Shown in pieces: positions 4,629-7,045 of a DNA stretch of 7,045 bases. This DNA comes from Deltaproteobacteria bacterium (lineage in GTDB: Bacteria > Desulfobacterota > Desulfobacteria > Desulfobacterales > B30-G6). Where the stretch lies: assembly GCA_003647375.1 (NCBI GenBank), contig QMMS01000230.1:1-7045 (forward strand), read 5' to 3'. Both the position numbers and the translations under genes were made by a program. Below the pieces are notes generated by a model. That model saw only the letters and a program-made list of their open reading frames with translations, made no database searches and was not told the DNA's origin. Position 1 is the stretch's first letter. Each line of letters opens with the position of its first letter.

Positions 4629-6590
4629 ATGAAAACCCATACAATATCATTCCAACCCCATAACATCACCATCGATGTTCCCGAAGGCGAGACCATCCTC
4701 AGGGGAGCTCTGGAGGCCGGTGTTCACATCAACGCTTCCTGCGGCGGAGAGGGTGTCTGCGGAAAATGCCGTGTCATCATTGAAAACGGCAATGTAGCCG
4801 GCGGCATCAGCGAAAGGTTAAGCCAGGAAGACATCGATAAAGGCTACCGGATTGCCTGTCAAAGTGTGGTCGAAAGTGATCTCACCGTCCGTGTGCCCGT
4901 GGAATCCTCTGTCGATGCCGGTGTCTTGAATATGCGCATGACACCCAGACAAACGGCTAAAGTCAAACAAACAGACCTGAAAGATCTGAAAGAACAGGGC
5001 CTGTTTGTACCACCTGTTGAAAAAAAATATATCGAATTGCCGGAACCGTCGGCGGACGATCGCCTACCTGATGTGACGAGACTGGTCAGTTTTCTCAAAC
5101 TGGACCAGAACGAACACCGTTTGGCGGTCAGTTTGCCGGTTATCCGTAAAATACCGGATATTCTGCGGAAAGGCGATTTCAAGGTGACCGCAACCCTTGA
5201 ACGACCGGTTCAGAAAGGCCGAAAAACCAACATTATCAATGTGCAGCCCGGAGATGCGTCCGAAACCAATTATGCCATCGCCATTGATGTCGGCACCACC
5301 ACCGTCTATGGCCAGCTCATTGACCTCATTTCCGGTGATATTATTTCTGAAGCCGGCGATTTCAATGGCCAGATCAGTTATGGGGAAGATGTCATCAGCC
5401 GTATCGTATTTGCCGAAAAGTCCGACGGTCTGGAAAAACTGCACGCGGTCATTGTCAAAACCATCAACGGCATCATTCATAAAATAGTCAAAAAATGCGG
5501 GTGTGCCGTCGAAAATATTTCGAACATGACCCTGGCCGGCAACACCACCATGACCCAGCTTTTTTTAAAGATCAACCCCAGGTACATCCGGCGCTCTCCT
5601 TATGTGCCTGCCGCAACGCTCTACCCTCCCATCAAGGCGGTCGATCTTGGGATCGAATTGAACGAACATGCCAGCGCTCTGGTCTATCCAGCGGTATCGA
5701 GCTATGTCGGTGGTGATATTGTCGCCGGTGTCATGGGTTCCGGCATGTATCTCACAGACAAGTTGACGCTCTTTCTGGATATCGGGACCAATGCCGAAAT
5801 CGTCATAGGCAACACCGAATGGTTTGCATGCGCAGCCTGCTCTGCCGGACCGGCATTTGAAGGGGGGGGTATCGAATTCGGCATGCGTGCCACCAAAGGC
5901 GCCATCGAAGATTTTTCCATCGACCCGGATACCCTCGAACCCATGAACATCTGCATCGGTAATGTCAGGCCCAAGGGTATCTGTGGATCCGGTCTCATAA
6001 TCATGGTGGCAACACTGTTCGAATATGGAATTATCAACAATCGCGGCAAATTTGATCGCGACCTGGACACACCGCGAATTCGTGAGAAAGAGGGTATCTA
6101 TGAATATGTCCTGGCATGGAAAGAGGACACGCAGATCGATCGCGATATCGTATTGACGGAAATCGACATTGAAAATCTCATCAGGGCCAAAGGGGCTATC
6201 TACAGCGGCTGCGTGACCCTGCTCGAAGAAGTCGGCATGTCCATTCAGGACGTGGAACAGATCATACTGGCAGGGGGGTTCGGCAGCTATGTGGACCTTG
6301 AAAAAGCCATGATCATCGGTCTCCTTCCCGAAGTGGATCCCGGGAAAGTTACCTTTATCGGCAATGGATCCCTGATGGGTGCCAAGATGAGCGCTCTCAG
6401 CAATCACATTCGCAAAAACGTGGCAGAAGTCACGAAAAAGATGACCAACTTCGAGCTGTCCGAAACAGCCTCCTACATGGACAATTATGTTGCCGCACTT
6501 TTTTTGCCCCACACCAACCTGGAACGCTTTCCCAAGCTCCAGGCGCGCATGACGCAGCGAAAAAAAATTAAGGGTTCCAGGGGTCAATGA
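4629..6590 (+). CDS. RACo-like corrinoid protein reductive activator: [2Fe-2S] ferredoxin plus ASKHA ATPase domain
   Basis: Proteins of this family couple ATP hydrolysis to electron transfer that returns inactive Co(II) corrinoid proteins to Co(I). The 653-aa product starts with a plant-type [2Fe-2S] domain (about 1-90) whose ligands C38, C44, C47 and C77 are all present (CGGEGVCGKC plus a later Cys). A linker of about 100 residues follows. From about 215 the ASKHA ATPase domain shows phosphate-1 IAIDVGTTT (217-225), phosphate-2 LDIGTNAEIVIGN (383-395), FACAACSAGPAFEGGGI (about 399-415), PKGICGSGLI (448-457) and the adenosine motif LAGGFGSYVD (547-556). The length is close to that of characterised RACo. 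ATG 4629 is preferred, with a weak GAAAG eight bases upstream; TTG 4614 is an in-frame alternative adding five residues. The next gene looks like acsD, so the likely client is the corrinoid iron-sulfur protein of acetyl-CoA synthesis, though a methyltransferase corrinoid protein is possible. The last codons run into a repeat tract. Confidence 0.9.
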   Translation: MKTHTISFQPHNITIDVPEGETILRGALEAGVHINASCGGEGVCGKCRVIIENGNVAGGISERLSQEDIDKGYRIACQSVVESDLTVRVPVESSVDAGVLNMRMTPRQTAKVKQTDLKDLKEQGLFVPPVEKKYIELPEPSADDRLPDVTRLVSFLKLDQNEHRLAVSLPVIRKIPDILRKGDFKVTATLERPVQKGRKTNIINVQPGDASETNYAIAIDVGTTTVYGQLIDLISGDIISEAGDFNGQISYGEDVISRIVFAEKSDGLEKLHAVIVKTINGIIHKIVKKCGCAVENISNMTLAGNTTMTQLFLKINPRYIRRSPYVPAATLYPPIKAVDLGIELNEHASALVYPAVSSYVGGDIVAGVMGSGMYLTDKLTLFLDIGTNAEIVIGNTEWFACAACSAGPAFEGGGIEFGMRATKGAIEDFSIDPDTLEPMNICIGNVRPKGICGSGLIIMVATLFEYGIINNRGKFDRDLDTPRIREKEGIYEYVLAWKEDTQIDRDIVLTEIDIENLIRAKGAIYSGCVTLLEEVGMSIQDVEQIILAGGFGSYVDLEKAMIIGLLPEVDPGKVTFIGNGSLMGAKMSALSNHIRKNVAEVTKKMTNFELSETASYMDNYVAALFLPHTNLERFPKLQARMTQRKKIKGSRGQ

Positions 6591-6601
6591 TTCCAGGGGT
6601 C
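6570..6601 (+). repeat. Direct repeat across the stop codon of the RACo-like gene
   Basis: TTCCAGGGGTC occurs at 6575-6585 and again at 6591-6601, a 16-nt period, with the stop codon TGA (6588-6590) between them. The 18-nt string at 6570-6587 also matches 568-585 at 16 of 18 positions. The tract is thus a dispersed intergenic repeat that supplies the final GSRGQ codons of the gene. Confidence 0.65.
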
Positions 6602-6745
6602 GAGTGAGATGTTTTAATGAAATGTTTCCATTATTTTTCCATCCATCTGCCCCCGCATAACGCCCAAAATTTATTCACAATATAAATTAAATTCATTTGA
6701 TTCCAGATGTTTCTCAGCGCGGAAAAGCTTTCTTCGCCGCACCTA

Positions 6746-6776
6746 TTGACAAAGGGAAATACACCATATAGATAAT
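6746..6776 (+). promoter_or_regulatory. Sigma-70-type promoter upstream of the acsD-like gene
   Basis: A perfect -35 hexamer TTGACA (6746-6751) is followed by the AT-rich stretch TATAGATAATATT. GATAAT (6771-6776) is the best -10 at five of six matches but with a 19-nt spacer; TATAGA or TAGATA would give 15 or 17 nt. Transcription would begin near 6783, leaving a 5' leader of about 190 nt. It suggests that the acs genes to the right are transcribed independently of the RACo-like gene. Confidence 0.5.
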
Positions 6777-6963
6777 ATTATTCGCTCAAAAGTATCTTCC
6801 ATATATTTAACATTCAGAATACAGATTCAAACCTATCGATTATAGTATAGGTGACGAGACAAAAAAATAAATCTACGAAAGGGGGTATGAAAGTCGTAAC
6901 AGAATCATTTTAAGAAATTTTAGGCATTGAATATTAACGATCATCCTTAACCGGTATATTGAT

Positions 6964-6970
6964 AAGGAGG
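6964..6970 (+). promoter_or_regulatory. Strong Shine-Dalgarno that sets the TTG start
   Basis: AAGGAGG is a near-perfect complement to the 16S rRNA 3' end. It lies seven bases before TTG 6978, fixing that unusual start codon for the partial gene; no in-frame ATG is available nearby. Confidence 0.85.
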
Positions 6971-6977
6971 TAAAAAA

Positions 6978-7045
6978 TTGGCATTTGAATTTTATAAAGA
7001 ATCTTATACTGGCGGTGTAAAAGAAATCACCCTTGGCGATGGAAA
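6978..7045 (+). CDS. acsD: Start of acetyl-CoA synthase corrinoid protein subunit (AcsD/CdhD-like), partial
   Basis: Only the first 22 codons are in the window, from a TTG start behind AAGGAGG. The peptide FEFYKESYTGGVKEITLG matches my recollection of the N-terminus of the small (delta) subunit of the corrinoid iron-sulfur protein, in which a Lys-Glu pair, a short variable stretch and a V-x-E-V/I-T-L-G segment precede a GGE-type motif that would lie outside the window. AcsD with AcsC carries the methyl group from methyl-tetrahydrofolate to acetyl-CoA synthase in the cytoplasm. The preceding RACo-like gene, whose family reactivates this very protein, supports the call. With so few residues it remains provisional. 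The gene runs off the right edge of the window. Confidence 0.6.
   Translation, partial: MAFEFYKESYTGGVKEITLGDG

Larger units (their letters stand above)
6602..6977 (+). other. Gap before the acsD-like gene: promoter and long leader, no gene seen
   Basis: The left part (6602-6740) is AT-rich without an ORF I can support; a possible weak hairpin near 6618-6635 followed by ATTTTT could be a poor terminator. A promoter lies at 6746-6776. The remaining leader of about 190 nt holds a 6-bp dyad, ACCTAT (6831-6836) and ATAGGT (6847-6852), and ends in a strong ribosome-binding site. I recognise no riboswitch; in particular no cobalamin-riboswitch B12 box is visible. Confidence 0.5.

Noticed and set aside
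5565..6587. Long minus-strand open frame (340 codons)
   Set aside because: It lies opposite the clear ferredoxin/ASKHA gene, lacks a recognisable protein pattern and ribosome-binding site, and arises from codon bias of the real gene.
6891..6901. AAGTCGTAACA matches part of the 3' end of 16S rRNA
   Set aside because: Only 11 bases match and the flanking rRNA sequence is absent; most likely chance.
6887..6913. Possible 8-codon leader peptide (ATGAAAGTC... to TAA) after GGGGG
   Set aside because: The G-run is one base from the ATG, too close for initiation, and the peptide has no run of a regulatory amino acid.

Overview
The window looks like part of a chromosome of an anaerobic deltaproteobacterium (Desulfobacterota), probably a sulfate reducer of the Desulfobacteraceae/Desulfosarcinaceae type. 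This is inferred from three things. There is a RACo-like corrinoid-protein activator. Just after it comes the start of what looks like AcsD, a corrinoid iron-sulfur protein subunit of the Wood-Ljungdahl (CO dehydrogenase/acetyl-CoA synthase) pathway. The third is an acetyl-CoA hydrolase/transferase-GNAT fusion of a kind I recall from this group. No database search was possible.

Layout. Positions 1-200 hold two convergent rho-independent terminators, one ending an unseen plus-strand gene to the left and one ending a small minus-strand gene (201-362, 53 aa, unrecognised). Positions 363-863 hold no gene beyond a likely promoter for that small gene; they contain repeat words and a tandem hairpin array. 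Three large plus-strand genes follow: a sigma-54 enhancer-binding regulator with an unrecognised N-terminal domain (864-2348), the CoA-transferase/GNAT fusion (2576-4450) and the RACo-like ferredoxin/ASKHA ATPase (4629-6590). After a 387-nt gap with a good sigma-70-type promoter, a partial gene with a TTG start and a strong ribosome-binding site (6978 to the window end) looks like acsD.

How the genes fit together. The right half serves acetyl-CoA and one-carbon metabolism: AcsD is half of the corrinoid protein that delivers the methyl group to acetyl-CoA synthase, and RACo-type proteins use ATP to re-reduce inactive Co(II) corrinoid. The fusion protein also handles acyl-CoA, but its CoA-transferase domain has Gln where the catalytic Glu is expected, so it may be a sensor coupled to an acetyltransferase rather than a working transferase. 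The regulator may act on the fusion gene: between them lie a perfect 10-bp-arm palindrome and a -24-like TGGCAC element, though the -12 half is poor.

The most unusual structure is intergenic. Two gaps carry inverted copies of a composite repeat whose core is four 18-nt units, each a short linker (about AAATGAC) plus a 4-bp hairpin, usually with a GAA loop. The stem sequences differ from unit to unit, yet every one is perfectly self-complementary. The gap between the regulator and the fusion gene also holds a GAA-loop hairpin, with longer arms.
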